A DNA stretch of 64,000 nt from Rhizobium etli CFN 42. GTDB taxonomy: Bacteria > Pseudomonadota > Alphaproteobacteria > Rhizobiales > Rhizobiaceae. Every line of letters starts with the position of its first letter. Within the stretch, counting starts at the first letter, position 1. Shown one piece after another: positions 18,052-28,153 of the stretch. Both the position numbers and the translations under genes were made by a program. Location: assembly GCF_000092045.1 (NCBI RefSeq), contig NC_007761.1, forward strand, positions 375,001-439,000. Reading direction: 5' to 3'. Below the pieces are notes generated by a model. It had not been told where the DNA came from and searched no databases. It saw only the letters and a program-made list of their open reading frames with translations.

Positions 18052-19116
18052 TCAGTAGAGGAAGCCGATGACGTCGCGTACTTGGCTCATCGTCACTTCA
18101 GCGCGGGCTCTCGCCCGTTCGCCGCCCTTGCGCAAGATCGCGTCGATATGGCTGGTATCGTCCATCAGCCGGCGCATCTCGCCAGTGATCGGCGCCAGTA
18201 CATGGATGGCGAGATCGACCAGCGCCGGCTTGAAGACCGAAAATTGCTGACCGCCGAAGTCGGCCAGCACCTCGGCCTTCGATTTGTCGGCGAGCGCGGC
18301 ATAGATCGCCACCAGATTGTCGGCTTCCGGCCGGCCCTGCAGCCCGTCGACCTCGCTCGGCAAACCGTCCGGATCGGTCTTGGCCTTGCGGATCTTCTTC
18401 GAGATTGCCTCCTCGTCGTCCATGAGATTGATGCGCGAAAGGTCGGAGGGATCGGATTTCGACATTTTCTTGGTGCCGTCGCGCAGCGACATGACGCGCG
18501 GCGCCGGTCCGCCGATCAAGGGTTCGACCATCGGGAAATAGGCATGCACCGGCTCGTCGCCGACGGTGATGTCGATGCCGTAGCCGCTCTTGCGAATATG
18601 CTCGGCATAATCGAGGTTGAACTTCATCGCGATGTCGCGGGCAAGCTCCAGATGCTGCTTTTGGTCCTCGCCCACGGGCACATGGGTGGCGCGGTAGACG
18701 AGGATGTCGGCGGCCATCAGGCTCGGATAGGCGTAGAGGCCGAGCGAAGCCTGCTCACGGTCCTTGCCGGCCTTGTCCTTGAACTGCGTCATGCGGTTCA
18801 TCCAGCCGATGCGCGCGACACAGTTGAAGATCCAGGCGAGTTCCGCGTGCTGCGGCACGGCCGACTGATTGAAGACGATATGCTTTTCCGGATCGATGCC
18901 GGCGGCGATGAAGGCGGCGGCGATCGAGCGCGTCTGGCTCGGCATGTCCTCGTGCACCAGCTGGGCGGTGAGCGCATGCATGTCGACGACGCAGTAGATG
19001 CAGTCATTGCCTTCCTGCAGCGCCACGAAGCGCCGGATCGCGCCGAGATAGTTGCCGAGATGCAGATTGCCGGTCGGCTGCACGCCGGAGAATACGAGTT
19101 TCTTGAATTCGCTCAT
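18052..19116 (-). CDS. trpS: tryptophanyl-tRNA synthetase
   Basis: A 354-residue class I synthetase. The HIGH-like motif is in [14 protein letters not shown] (about 14-27), and KKMSKSDPS (about 203-211) is the KMSKS loop. The start at 19116 ([16 protein letters not shown]) gives the normal N-terminus; the frame stays open 24 codons further but without family sequence. It charges tRNA-Trp. In related genomes I expect trpS to lie beside murJ; here 1.28 kb with two other genes separates them. Confidence 0.97.
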   Translation of the reverse strand: MSEFKKLVFSGVQPTGNLHLGNYLGAIRRFVALQEGNDCIYCVVDMHALTAQLVHEDMPSQTRSIAAAFIAAGIDPEKHIVFNQSAVPQHAELAWIFNCVARIGWMNRMTQFKDKAGKDREQASLGLYAYPSLMAADILVYRATHVPVGEDQKQHLELARDIAMKFNLDYAEHIRKSGYGIDITVGDEPVHAYFPMVEPLIGGPAPRVMSLRDGTKKMSKSDPSDLSRINLMDDEEAISKKIRKAKTDPDGLPSEVDGLQGRPEADNLVAIYAALADKSKAEVLADFGGQQFSVFKPALVDLAIHVLAPITGEMRRLMDDTSHIDAILRKGGERARARAEVTMSQVRDVIGFLY

Positions 19117-19213
19117 GTCGTCCTCAATAGGCTGGTGGAGGGCCCCAAGGCTTTTTCGCCTGTGTTGCTGATGCCGCGGCTTATGCACGGGCGACCGGTC
19201 GCAATCAAGGGGT

Positions 19214-19612
19214 TCAGCCCGCTGTATGCTGGATCAGATCGAAGCTGTTGCCGTAGGGATCCGCAAACACCGCGACGGTGCCGTAAACCTCGTGCCTCGG
19301 CTCTTCGAGAAAACGCACTCCGGCCGCAAGCATGGCGGCATGATCGCGCACGAAATCATCGGTCTTCAGGAAGAAGCCGACGCGGCCGCCCGTCTGATTG
19401 CCGATCGCCGCGCGCTGCGCATCGTTTGCGGCCTGCGCCAGCAGAAAGGCCGCCCCATCCCCGCCTTTCGGCTTCACCACCACCCAGCGCTTGCCGTCCG
19501 GCTGCTTCTCGTCCTGAAGGCAATCGAAGCCGAGGGCGCCGCAATAGAAGGCCTTGGCGCGATTGTAGTCGTCGACGACGAGGGTGACGAGGAAAAGGGA
19601 CTGGATCGTCAT
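19214..19612 (-). CDS. VOC/glyoxalase-like protein
   Basis: A 132-residue single VOC domain of the PhnB/glyoxalase-like type: [23 protein letters not shown] (about 8-30), [10 protein letters not shown] (about 78-87) and the end [14 protein letters not shown] (about 115-128). A Gln-rich middle ([20 protein letters not shown]) is characteristic of small bacterial extradiol/glyoxalase-like proteins. The substrate is not readable. It is unrelated in detail to the VOC protein beside rph. It is a single gene between trpS and a divergent peptidase gene. Confidence 0.85.
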   Translation of the reverse strand: MTIQSLFLVTLVVDDYNRAKAFYCGALGFDCLQDEKQPDGKRWVVVKPKGGDGAAFLLAQAANDAQRAAIGNQTGGRVGFFLKTDDFVRDHAAMLAAGVRFLEEPRHEVYGTVAVFADPYGNSFDLIQHTAG

Positions 19613-19797
19613 GCGACCTCCTGCATTTGGACGTTTTTTCCGTTTTGAGGCGGGTAATGTCCCGATGTTAAGCCTAATTGATCAAGCTGTTTAGCCATAA
19701 TTGAGTATAAAATTTCACAGAAAAGCTTTTATTGAACTGAAAATCCTCGAGCGCAGAGGCGGCCCAATGGCCGCCACGCTAACCGCCCGGAGGGACC

Positions 19798-20226
19798 ATG
19801 CAGAACCTCGTTTCGCTCGCCATGGCAGGCCTTTTCACCCTACAATCAGCAACCAGCGCCGTCGGTCAAGACTTCAAGAGACACGCCCTCCATTTCCCCC
19901 GGCATGAGGCGCGCCTCGCCTACGCGCTCCAGACCGTCAGCGTGCGCGCCGGTTGTTTTCCAGTGCGCCTGCGCGCGATCCTGTCGCATATCGCCGCAAA
20001 GACCGGACGCCGCCCGATCGTTACTTCCGGCCTGCGGCCGCATCCTCGCCGTCATGGCTCCCTGCATGGAAAATGCCTGGCGGCTGATATCAGGGTGCCG
20101 GGCCTCTCGGAACGAACAATCATTGCTGCCGCCAGGACAGCTCCCGGCATCGGCGGTATCGGCAGCTATTGCAACGGCATCATTCACGTCGATGTCGGCC
20201 CGCAGAGGCGATGGGTCGATTGTTAA
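19798..20226 (+). CDS. exported M15-type (YcbK-like) peptidase
   Basis: A 142-residue protein with a signal peptide (1-24, cleavage near SAVG/Q) and a compact metallopeptidase domain. The zinc pattern S-x-H-x(6)-D is seen in SLHGKCLAAD (about 87-96), with a second His in IIHVDVG (about 126-132). Relatives are D,D-carboxypeptidase or hydrolase-like proteins acting on peptidoglycan in the periplasm. Four cysteines in the mature part (C40, C92, C121 and the last residue) could form disulfides. GGAGGG lies 6 bp before the ATG. It is a short version of the fold, and activity is inferred. Confidence 0.7.
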   Translation: MQNLVSLAMAGLFTLQSATSAVGQDFKRHALHFPRHEARLAYALQTVSVRAGCFPVRLRAILSHIAAKTGRRPIVTSGLRPHPRRHGSLHGKCLAADIRVPGLSERTIIAAARTAPGIGGIGSYCNGIIHVDVGPQRRWVDC

Positions 20227-20279
20227 GCGAGAGAGAAAAGTGCTGCTCGGCCTTGTGCAATGGCTGTCCGGTTCGACCC

Positions 20280-20370
20280 GCCTAAAACCCCTCCCCAACC
20301 CTTCCCGACAAGGGGGAGGGGTCTTGGATCGAGGCTCGACCCCGATCGGCGGCGGCAGCCGGATGATGGG
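20280..20370. repeat. GC-rich intergenic repeat, related to the copy at 30.5 kb
   Basis: It contains an inverted repeat CCCCTCCCC (20288-20296) / GGGGAGGGG (20313-20321) and, at 20349-20366, an 18-bp block that recurs exactly but inverted at 30487-30504. It fills the gap between convergent peptidase and murJ genes. I read it as a shortened member of a rhizobial intergenic repeat family. Confidence 0.6.
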
Positions 20371-20394
20371 CTGATATCGGCAATTACCCCGGTT

Positions 20395-21975
20395 TTACGC
20401 ATCCTTCGCCGGTACCGGCTTGCGGTTCAGGTTGCGCCGAATCATGCCGAGGTTCGCCCCGCCGATCAGGAAGGCGGCGGCGAAATAGATGAGCATGGCG
20501 ATTGCGATCAGCAGCCCCAGCGTACCGACCTTGGTCAGAAGCGGCGCCCCGGAGGCGAGCCACGGCGCCCAATAGTGCTTAAGGAAGAAGATCGCCGCGC
20601 CCATAACGGCCGAGGCGACGATCAGCAGGGCGGCGCGTTTTGCCAGCGCCCATTCCCATGTCAGATGACCGCGGCGCAGAAGCGTGGTGAACAGCAGAAG
20701 CGTGCTGATCCAGCCGGCGGTGGCTTCGGCGACGGCGATGCCGGGCGCGCCCATAAAGGGGAAGAGGGTCAGCGCCGTCACGCAGTTGGTCCCCACTGCG
20801 ATCGCCGAGAAGCGCATCGGCGTCTTGGTGTCCTCGCGGGCATAAAAGCCCGGCTGCAGCGCCTTGATCAGCACGAAGGCGGGCAGGCCGATGCCGTAGA
20901 TCGCCAGGATCGTGCCGACTACCGCGGTATTTTCCTGATGGAAGGCGCCGCGCTCGTAGAGCACGCGGATGATCTCGTCCGAGAGGATCCACAGCGCGAA
21001 GGCGGCGGGGATGGTCAGGAACAGCACGAATTCGATCGAGCGGTTCTGCAGGTTTGCCGCTTCGCGCAGCGCCCCGCCCTTCAGCGCCCGCGCAAGCTCC
21101 GGCAGCAGCACGACACCGACGGCGACGCCAACGACGCCGAGCGGCAGCTGATAGATGCGGTCGGCATATTGCAAGGCGGCGATCGCGCCGTCGCGCGAGG
21201 AGGCGATCGCCTGGCCGATCAGCTGGTTGATCTGAGTGATGCCGCCGGTGACGGCGGCGGGCACTGCGAGGATCAAGAGCCGCTTGACGTTCGGCGTCAT
21301 TTTCGGGAAGCGCAAGCCGATGCTCATGCCGGCCGCCAGCACGCCGATATAGACGACCGCGAGCTGCAGCACCCCGGCGGCCAGGACGCCCCAGGAGAGA
21401 TACCAAGCTGTCGCGAGCGGATCGGCCCCGGTATAGAGCGAATAAAACAGCGCTCCGATCATCACCACGTTGAGAAAGACGGGGGCGATGGCGGCGGCGA
21501 AGAAATGATGCAGCGAATTAAGCATGCCGCTCATCATCGCCGTCAGCGACATGCACATCAGATAGGGAAACATCACGGCCGCCATGCGGATCGTGATCGA
21601 GAACTTGTCGGGATCGTCGGTAAAACCCGGTGCGATGATGAAGCGCACCAACAGCGGCATGGCAAGCTCCATCACGATGGTGATGAGGAGCAGCACCGAA
21701 AACAAGACCCCGAAGACTTCCTCCGAAAAGCGCTTGGCGCCGTCCGTACCGTTCGCCTCGATTTCCTTGGCAAAGAGCGGCACGAAGGCGGCATTGAAGG
21801 CCCCTTCGGCAAACAGCCGGCGGAAGAGATTGGGAAAACGGAAGGCGGCGTAGAAGACGTCGGCCATCGGTCCGGTGCCGAGCGCCGCCGCCATCAGCGT
21901 TTCACGGACGAAACCGAAGATCCGGCTGCCGAGAGTGGCGCCGCCGACGGTCGCGAATTTCTTGACGAGGCTCAT
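20395..21975 (-). CDS. murJ: lipid II flippase MurJ (MviN)
   Basis: A 526-residue polytopic membrane protein with about 14 predicted helices. The N-terminus LVKKFATVGGATLGSRIFGFVRETLMAAALG (3-33) and GPMADVFYAAFRFPNLFRRLFAEGAF (about 35-60) are diagnostic for MurJ/MviN, including the conserved Arg residues of the transport cavity. It flips lipid II across the inner membrane for peptidoglycan synthesis. It starts 10 bp downstream of glnD on the same strand, the known glnD-murJ order of rhizobia. Confidence 0.96.
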   Translation of the reverse strand: MSLVKKFATVGGATLGSRIFGFVRETLMAAALGTGPMADVFYAAFRFPNLFRRLFAEGAFNAAFVPLFAKEIEANGTDGAKRFSEEVFGVLFSVLLLITIVMELAMPLLVRFIIAPGFTDDPDKFSITIRMAAVMFPYLMCMSLTAMMSGMLNSLHHFFAAAIAPVFLNVVMIGALFYSLYTGADPLATAWYLSWGVLAAGVLQLAVVYIGVLAAGMSIGLRFPKMTPNVKRLLILAVPAAVTGGITQINQLIGQAIASSRDGAIAALQYADRIYQLPLGVVGVAVGVVLLPELARALKGGALREAANLQNRSIEFVLFLTIPAAFALWILSDEIIRVLYERGAFHQENTAVVGTILAIYGIGLPAFVLIKALQPGFYAREDTKTPMRFSAIAVGTNCVTALTLFPFMGAPGIAVAEATAGWISTLLLFTTLLRRGHLTWEWALAKRAALLIVASAVMGAAIFFLKHYWAPWLASGAPLLTKVGTLGLLIAIAMLIYFAAAFLIGGANLGMIRRNLNRKPVPAKDA

Positions 21976-21985
21976 GCTTTGGGGC

Positions 21986-24892
21986 TCATGCGGGGGAATC
22001 GGCTTTCTTTTCGGCCGCGGGCGATGTCCGGGCGGTGGCGGCGGGCGCGATGATGCCGGAGGGCATGCGCTCGCGCAGTTCGTCCTGTTCCTCGGCCATG
22101 ACGGCCTTCATCCGGGCTGTGATATTGGCGCGCTTGCTGTCACCGGATATTTTCTGCCCGACCAGGTCGGTGACGTAGAAGGTGTCGATCACCTTCTCGC
22201 CGAACGTGGTGATGCGGGCCGACTGGATGTCGAGCGACAGATCGGAGAGCACGGCGGTGATTTCGGACAGGAGGCCCGGTCGGTCGAGGCATTCGACCTC
22301 GATGACCGTGAACTTGTTCGACAGGCTGTTGGTGATGTTGACTGAAGGCGGAATGTCGAAAGCCTTGCTTTTCTTGCGGTTGCGCGTGCGCGTGGCGATG
22401 ACCTCGGGCAGGCGCTTGCGCCCGGCCAGTACATTCTCGATCATCCGCCCGATCGTGCCGGCGCGGCGCAGCTCGTCGGCATCGTCGGCAAATTCGCGGC
22501 TGACATGGATCGTATCGAGCGCCCGTCCGTCCGAGGTCGTGAAGATCTGTGCGTCGACGATGTTGGCGCCCGCCGCAGCACAGGCGCCGGCAATGACGGC
22601 GAGAAGGCGCGGATGGTCGGGCGACAGCACGGTGATTTCAGTGATGGCGTGGAAGCTGTCGGTGCGCACCATGGTGGCGAGCGCCTGGCCCGCCTTGTCA
22701 GCCTGGCGGATGAAGTCGGCGTGGCGGAGCTGGTCTTCCAACGGCACGGAGAGCAGGTAGGGCTGGTAATGCAGCTTCGTATAGGTGTTGCGGTCCTTCT
22801 GGCTCCAGTCGGAAAGGGCGCCGCGCAGCGCCTCGGCGGCGGCATTGGCCCGCTCCTTGCGGGAGACCTCCGAAAAGCCGCCGGCCAGGAGCAGCTCGGT
22901 TTCGTAATAGAGCGTGCGCAGAAGCTGGCCCTTCCAGCCGTTCCAGACGCCGGGGCCGACGGCGCGAATATCGCAGATCGTCAGGATCAGAAGCATCTTC
23001 AGCCGGTCGAGTGACTGTACGCGGTCGGCAAAGTCGATAATGGTCTTGCGATCGGTGAGGTCGCGGGTCTGCGCCACCATCGACATCGTCAGATGTTCCT
23101 CGATCAGCCAGACGACGAGTTCCGTCTGCTTCTGCGACAGGCCGAAGCGGGCGCAGAGCTTGCGGGCGACGCGGGCGCCGGCGATCGAATGATCCTCCTG
23201 GCGGCCCTTGGCGATGTCATGGAGGAGAACGGCGAGATAGAGCGCCTCGCGGTCCTCGATTCCCGAGATCAGCTTATTGGCAAGCGGATGCAGATCCTCC
23301 GATCGTGACTTGTCGATCTCCGAGAGAACCTCGACGGTGCGGATCAGATGCTCGTCGACCGTATAGTGGTGATACATGTTGAACTGCATCATCGCGACGA
23401 TCTTGCCGAAATCGGGGATGAAGCGGCCGAGCACGCCGGCCTCGTTCATCCGGCGCAGGATCAGCGCCGGATCGCGCTTCGACGTCAGGATCGACATGAA
23501 GAGCCGGTTCGCCTCGTCGTTCTCCCTGAGCCTGTTGTCGATTAGCGCGAGAGAACGGGTGACGCGTTTCAGTGCGTCCGGATGGAATTCCAGCCCGTTG
23601 ATGTCGGCGACGTGGAAGAGCCGCAGGATGCTGACCGGGTCGCGCTTGAAGACCTCGGCGTCGGCGAGAGCGATGCGGCCGCGGTCTTCGACGAATTCGA
23701 CGCTGCCGGCGATCTTGCGGGTGCGATGGGTAAAACGGCTGATGACGCCGGTGAGACCCGGGATCGACTTCGCCTGCTGGTCTTCGAGTGCGGCGCACAG
23801 GATGCGCGTGAGATCGCCGACATCCTTGGCCACGAGGAAATAGTGCTTCATGAAGCGCTCGACCGCCGAGAGGCCGGGGCGGGTGTGATAACCGAAGGCC
23901 TCGGCGATCTCGCGCTGAATGTCGAAGGACAGCCGCTCCTCGGCCTTGCCTGTCAGGAAGTGCATATGGCAGCGCACCGCCCAGAGGAAATCGTCGGCTT
24001 TCTGCAGCAGGCGATATTCGTGTTTCGACAGGACGCCGAGCTTGATCAGCTCCGCCTGGTCGCGCACGTGGTAATAATATTTCGAGATCCAGAACAGCGT
24101 GTGCAGGTCGCGAAGCCCACCTTTGCCTTCCTTGACGTTCGGTTCGACGAGGTAGCGCGTGTCGCCCGCCTTGCGGTGGCGCTCGTCGCGCTCGGCAAGC
24201 TTGGCGGCGATGAATTCAGGGCCGGTTCCGGTGACGATCTCCTTGTCGAAGCGGGCTTCGAGCTCGGTTTCCAGCCGCTGCAGGCCGCAGATATAGCGCA
24301 TCTCGAGGATTGCGGTACGAATCGTCATGTCGGACTTGGAAAGCGCGATGCATTCCTCCACCGTGCGGGTGGCGTGGCCGACCTTGAAGCCCATGTCCCA
24401 GAGCACGTAGAGCATGAATTCGACCGCCTTGTGCGTCTCCTCCGCCGGCCTCGGCGGGAAGAGGAAGAGCAGGTCGATATCGGAGCCTGGCGCCAGCGTG
24501 TCCCGACCATAGCCGCCAACGGCGGTCACCGCGAATTTTTCCTTCTGCAGCGGAAAGATATGGGCAGTGGCGAAATTATAGAGGACGGTAATGATCTGGT
24601 CCTGCAGCCAGGAAATCCGATAGGCGCAATTCAGCCCGCTGCCGTCGGCGGCAAGGGCCGCCCGCGCCTTCTGCCGGCCTTCCGTGCTCGCCTTTTTCAA
24701 GACGGCGAGAAGATCGGCGCGCATGATGTCGGGTCGGTTCCGGTTGGCTTCGGCGACGGCGTCGCATTGCTTCTGCAGCAGTTCGGTGTCGAGGATCGTC
24801 GAGAAATCGAGGTCGCGCATCGCTTTCGCCGAAGTGGCGTCCTGTTCATGCCGGGCTGCCGGTTCGCGGCCTGCCGCTTGTTTCGTCTGCAT
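21986..24892 (-). CDS. glnD: bifunctional PII uridylyltransferase/uridylyl-removing enzyme
   Basis: A 968-residue nitrogen sensor. The nucleotidyltransferase site is GGYGR (126-130) with SDIDLLF (137-143, catalytic D138 and D140). The HD domain is in [15 protein letters not shown] (about 505-520), and two ACT domains lie at about 735-815 and 845-920 ([18 protein letters not shown]). GlnD uridylylates PII proteins when glutamine is low and removes UMP when it is high. A start at MRDLDF (24 codons in) is an alternative. rpoN and ptsN, also nitrogen-linked, lie 20 kb away. Confidence 0.97.
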   Translation of the reverse strand: MQTKQAAGREPAARHEQDATSAKAMRDLDFSTILDTELLQKQCDAVAEANRNRPDIMRADLLAVLKKASTEGRQKARAALAADGSGLNCAYRISWLQDQIITVLYNFATAHIFPLQKEKFAVTAVGGYGRDTLAPGSDIDLLFLFPPRPAEETHKAVEFMLYVLWDMGFKVGHATRTVEECIALSKSDMTIRTAILEMRYICGLQRLETELEARFDKEIVTGTGPEFIAAKLAERDERHRKAGDTRYLVEPNVKEGKGGLRDLHTLFWISKYYYHVRDQAELIKLGVLSKHEYRLLQKADDFLWAVRCHMHFLTGKAEERLSFDIQREIAEAFGYHTRPGLSAVERFMKHYFLVAKDVGDLTRILCAALEDQQAKSIPGLTGVISRFTHRTRKIAGSVEFVEDRGRIALADAEVFKRDPVSILRLFHVADINGLEFHPDALKRVTRSLALIDNRLRENDEANRLFMSILTSKRDPALILRRMNEAGVLGRFIPDFGKIVAMMQFNMYHHYTVDEHLIRTVEVLSEIDKSRSEDLHPLANKLISGIEDREALYLAVLLHDIAKGRQEDHSIAGARVARKLCARFGLSQKQTELVVWLIEEHLTMSMVAQTRDLTDRKTIIDFADRVQSLDRLKMLLILTICDIRAVGPGVWNGWKGQLLRTLYYETELLLAGGFSEVSRKERANAAAEALRGALSDWSQKDRNTYTKLHYQPYLLSVPLEDQLRHADFIRQADKAGQALATMVRTDSFHAITEITVLSPDHPRLLAVIAGACAAAGANIVDAQIFTTSDGRALDTIHVSREFADDADELRRAGTIGRMIENVLAGRKRLPEVIATRTRNRKKSKAFDIPPSVNITNSLSNKFTVIEVECLDRPGLLSEITAVLSDLSLDIQSARITTFGEKVIDTFYVTDLVGQKISGDSKRANITARMKAVMAEEQDELRERMPSGIIAPAATARTSPAAEKKADSPA

Positions 24893-25026
24893 GCGCTATA
24901 GCCTCTTTGCCCGGCGATTGACACGGGCTTTCATATTGCAAGAACCTTTAAATTTGGCGAAATGGTGTTGGTCCGCTGCTGGATGCGGGATGCTTTGACG
25001 CAAGCAGCCGACTTTCCCGAAAAGCC

Positions 25027-25302
25027 TCAGCTCGCGAACTCGGCATGCAGCGAATACAAGACCTGCCGTGTCTCGCTCAGGATCTCCTCGAGCGTCTGAC
25101 GGTCGCATTCGCGATAGCCTGCCTTGGCAATCGAAGTAGCGAGCTCCGAGATTGTAGCGCAACTGCGCGTCATTTTCAGCAGGCCGATCGGCGAGGTCCA
25201 GCCGCGCGCATTGCGGTCCCGGTCGGCGCGCCGCATCGTGTCGAGCATGGAGCAGATCAGCGACAGGCGCTCGGTTTCGCGAACCAGCTTTTCCATGAAC
25301 AT
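25027..25302 (-). CDS. conserved small hypothetical protein between mutS and glnD
   Basis: A 91-residue, probably helical cytoplasmic protein with no signal or membrane segment. It is rich in Arg, Glu and Leu (KLVRETERLSLICSMLDTMRRADRDR, about 5-30), and a Trp-Thr-Ser-Pro turn links two helices. I do not recognise a domain. It lies 11 bp after the mutS stop on the same strand, so it probably shares the mutS transcript. An ATG two codons in is an alternative start. Its function is unknown. Confidence 0.7.
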   Translation of the reverse strand: MFMEKLVRETERLSLICSMLDTMRRADRDRNARGWTSPIGLLKMTRSCATISELATSIAKAGYRECDRQTLEEILSETRQVLYSLHAEFAS

Positions 25303-25313
25303 CGGCCGCGCTC

Positions 25314-28040
25314 CTATTTCAGCTTTTTCTTGAGATCGTAAAGCGCGTCCATCGCCTCGCGCGGCGTCATGTCGTCGAGGCTCATCGCCCTCAGCGCCTC
25401 CTCGACCTTGGACGGACCGCGGGCCGCGTCCTCGCGGCGCACCGCCACCTGGAAGAGCGGCAGATCGTCGATCAGCTGGCTCGCCGGGTTCTTGCGGTCG
25501 GCATCTTCGAGGCGGGTGAGCACGTCGCGGGCCCGGGCCACGACCGAGGCCGGAAGCCCGGCAAGACGGGCGACCTGGATGCCGTAGGAGCGGTCGGCCG
25601 CACCCGGCCCGACCTCATGCAGGAAGATCACGTCGCCGTCCCATTCCTTGACGCGCATCGTGGCGTTCGATAGCCGGCCGAGCTTTTCCGAAAGCACGGT
25701 CAGTTCGTGGAAATGCGTGGCGAAGAGGCCGCGGCAGCGATTGGCCTCATGCAGGTGCTCGACGGCGGCCCAGGCGATCGACAGCCCGTCGAAAGTGGCG
25801 GTGCCGCGGCCGATTTCGTCGAGGATGACGAGTGAGCGGTCGCTCGCCTGATTGAGAATGGCAGCCGTTTCCACCATCTCGACCATGAAGGTGGAGCGTC
25901 CGCGCGCCAGATCGTCGGAGGCGCCGACGCGGGAGAAGAGCCGGTCGACGATGCCGATATGGGCCGATGTCGCCGGCACGAAGGAACCCATCTGCGCCAT
26001 GATCGCGATCAATGCGTTCTGGCGCAGGAAGGTCGATTTACCGCCCATATTCGGGCCGGTCAGCAGCCAGATCGCCCCGTCCTTGTCGCCTGTTTTCGGC
26101 GACAGATCGCAATTGTTGGCGACGAACGGGCCGCCCGCCTGCCGGCGCAGCGCCTGTTCGACGACCGGATGGCGTCCGCCTTCGATCGCAAACATCTTCG
26201 AGCCGTCGACCTGCGGCCGGCAATAGGCTTGCTCTTCGGCCAGAAGCGCCAGGCCTGCGGCGACGTCGATCACCGCAAGCGCCCGCGCACCCGATTTGAT
26301 CGATTCGGCCTGCGCGACCACGGCCGCCGTCATCCTGTCGAAGGCTTCGAGTTCGATCGTCAGCGCCCGATCGGCGGCGTTGGCGATGCGGCTTTCGAGA
26401 TCGGCAAGCTCGGTGGTGGTGAAGCGCATGGCGCTCGCCATCGTCTGGCGATGGATGAAGCGGGACTTCGCCTCCGACGTCTCCGTCATCGGGGCGGCAT
26501 TGCCGGCGGTCACCTCGATGAAATAGCCGAGGATATTGTTGTGCTTGATCTTCAGCGACCGGATGCCGGTTTCCTCGGCATATTGCAATTGCAGCCCGGC
26601 GATCACGCGGCGCGACTGGTCGCGCAGCGCCCGGACCTCGTCAAGCTCGGCGCTCGCACCGTCGCGCAGGAAACCGCCGTCGCGTTTCAACAGCGGCAAT
26701 TCATCGGCGAGCGTTTCTGCAAGCAGGGTTTCGAGGCCCGCGGGAAGGGCCTGCAGCCCGGAGAGCGCTTGATCAAGCTCTTCCGGCAGCATCGCGCTTG
26801 CAAGAAGATCGGCAAGTCCGCCGGCCGCTTGCAGGCCCTGGCGAATTGCCCAGAGATCGCGTGGCCCGCCGCGGTCGAGCGCCAGGCGGGACAGGGCGCG
26901 CGGCATGTCGGGCACATGTTTCAGCGTGTCGCGGAGCTTGCCGCAGAGCGAGGGCTCCTCGATCAGAAAGCCGATCGAATCGAGCCGCGCATTGATGCGG
27001 GCGGGGTCGGTGAGCGGCGACATCAGCCGCTCGGCGAGAAGCCGCGCGCCGCCGCCGGTGACGGTGCGGTCGATCGCCTTCAGGAGCGAACCGTTGCGGT
27101 CGCCCGACAGCGTGCGGGCGAGCTCCAGATTGGCGCGGGTGGCCGGGTCGATGAAGAGCGTCGACGCCGCGCTTTCCCGCTCCGGCTTTCCAAGCGGCGG
27201 CCGCTCGGCAATCTGCGTCTTCTCGACATAGGCGACGGCGGCCGCCGCCGCCGCGAGTTCGGCGCGCGAGAAGCTGCCGAAGCCGTCGAGGGTCGAGACG
27301 CCGAAATAGCGTGCGATCCGGCCTTCGGCGCTGGCGCTGTCGAATAGCACGGAAGGCTGTGGCACCGCCGTGCGGCCAAGCACGTCGAAGACCGGCTTGA
27401 GCTCGGCATCGTGGAAGATCGTGTCGGGCAGGATCAATTCGCGCGGATCGATGCGCAGGATATCGGCAAGCAGCCGCGAGCTTTCGGTCTCGGCAAGCCG
27501 GAAGACGCCTGTGGAAATATCGATCCAGGCGAGCGCCAGCTGCGGTTCGGCGCCGCCGCGGATGCGGGCGAGCGCCATCAGATAGTTTGATTCCGAAGGC
27601 GAGAGCAGCTTCTCCTCGGTGATCGTGCCGGGCGTGACGAGACGGATCACGTCGCGCTTGACGACGGATTTGGCGCCGCGTTTCTTGGCCTGGGCCGGAT
27701 CCTCGATCTGTTCGCAGACGGCGACGCGGAAGCCGAGCGAAATCAGCTTCTGCAGATAGTCGTCGGCCGCATGCACGGGCACGCCGCACATCGGGATATC
27801 CTGACCCATGTGCTGGCCGCGCTTCGTCAGCGTGATGCCGAGTGCCCGCGAAGCCTCGAGAGCGTCCTCGAAGAACAACTCATAGAAATCGCCCATGCGA
27901 TAGAACAGAAGCGAGCCAGGATTGTTCGCCTTGATCTCTATATATTGCTCCATCATCGGCGTGGCGGAGGCACGGCTTTCCGCCGTGGCGAGCTCGGCAG
28001 CCGAAAAGGCTTCATTCCCGATGTCTATTCGTGCGTTCAC
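25314..28040 (-). CDS. mutS: DNA mismatch repair protein MutS
   Basis: A 908-residue MutS. The mismatch-reading Phe-x-Glu lies in [12 protein letters not shown] (F52, E54). The core and clamp occupy about 290-600, and the ATPase has Walker [15 protein letters not shown] (about 652-665), Walker [15 protein letters not shown] (about 730-743) and the ATHFHELT loop. It recognises base mismatches and recruits MutL. It is divergent from tme across 113 bp. An N-terminal extension of about 28 residues precedes the [11 protein letters not shown] start of the domain. Confidence 0.98.
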   Translation of the reverse strand: MNARIDIGNEAFSAAELATAESRASATPMMEQYIEIKANNPGSLLFYRMGDFYELFFEDALEASRALGITLTKRGQHMGQDIPMCGVPVHAADDYLQKLISLGFRVAVCEQIEDPAQAKKRGAKSVVKRDVIRLVTPGTITEEKLLSPSESNYLMALARIRGGAEPQLALAWIDISTGVFRLAETESSRLLADILRIDPRELILPDTIFHDAELKPVFDVLGRTAVPQPSVLFDSASAEGRIARYFGVSTLDGFGSFSRAELAAAAAAVAYVEKTQIAERPPLGKPERESAASTLFIDPATRANLELARTLSGDRNGSLLKAIDRTVTGGGARLLAERLMSPLTDPARINARLDSIGFLIEEPSLCGKLRDTLKHVPDMPRALSRLALDRGGPRDLWAIRQGLQAAGGLADLLASAMLPEELDQALSGLQALPAGLETLLAETLADELPLLKRDGGFLRDGASAELDEVRALRDQSRRVIAGLQLQYAEETGIRSLKIKHNNILGYFIEVTAGNAAPMTETSEAKSRFIHRQTMASAMRFTTTELADLESRIANAADRALTIELEAFDRMTAAVVAQAESIKSGARALAVIDVAAGLALLAEEQAYCRPQVDGSKMFAIEGGRHPVVEQALRRQAGGPFVANNCDLSPKTGDKDGAIWLLTGPNMGGKSTFLRQNALIAIMAQMGSFVPATSAHIGIVDRLFSRVGASDDLARGRSTFMVEMVETAAILNQASDRSLVILDEIGRGTATFDGLSIAWAAVEHLHEANRCRGLFATHFHELTVLSEKLGRLSNATMRVKEWDGDVIFLHEVGPGAADRSYGIQVARLAGLPASVVARARDVLTRLEDADRKNPASQLIDDLPLFQVAVRREDAARGPSKVEEALRAMSLDDMTPREAMDALYDLKKKLK

Positions 28041-28153
28041 AGAGGTGCAGTTTTTCCCAAAAAAACAGGTGCCAACCCTATCCGCGCGCCGCTATAGATG
28101 ACAACAGCATTTGAGGAAGAGCGAAGCGTCGCCCACAGGACGTTGGAGGATTT

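Noticed and set aside
28069..28075. TTGGCAC on the minus strand upstream of mutS, like a sigma-54 -24 element
   Set aside because: The -12 GC element is missing at the required spacing (a run of T is there instead).
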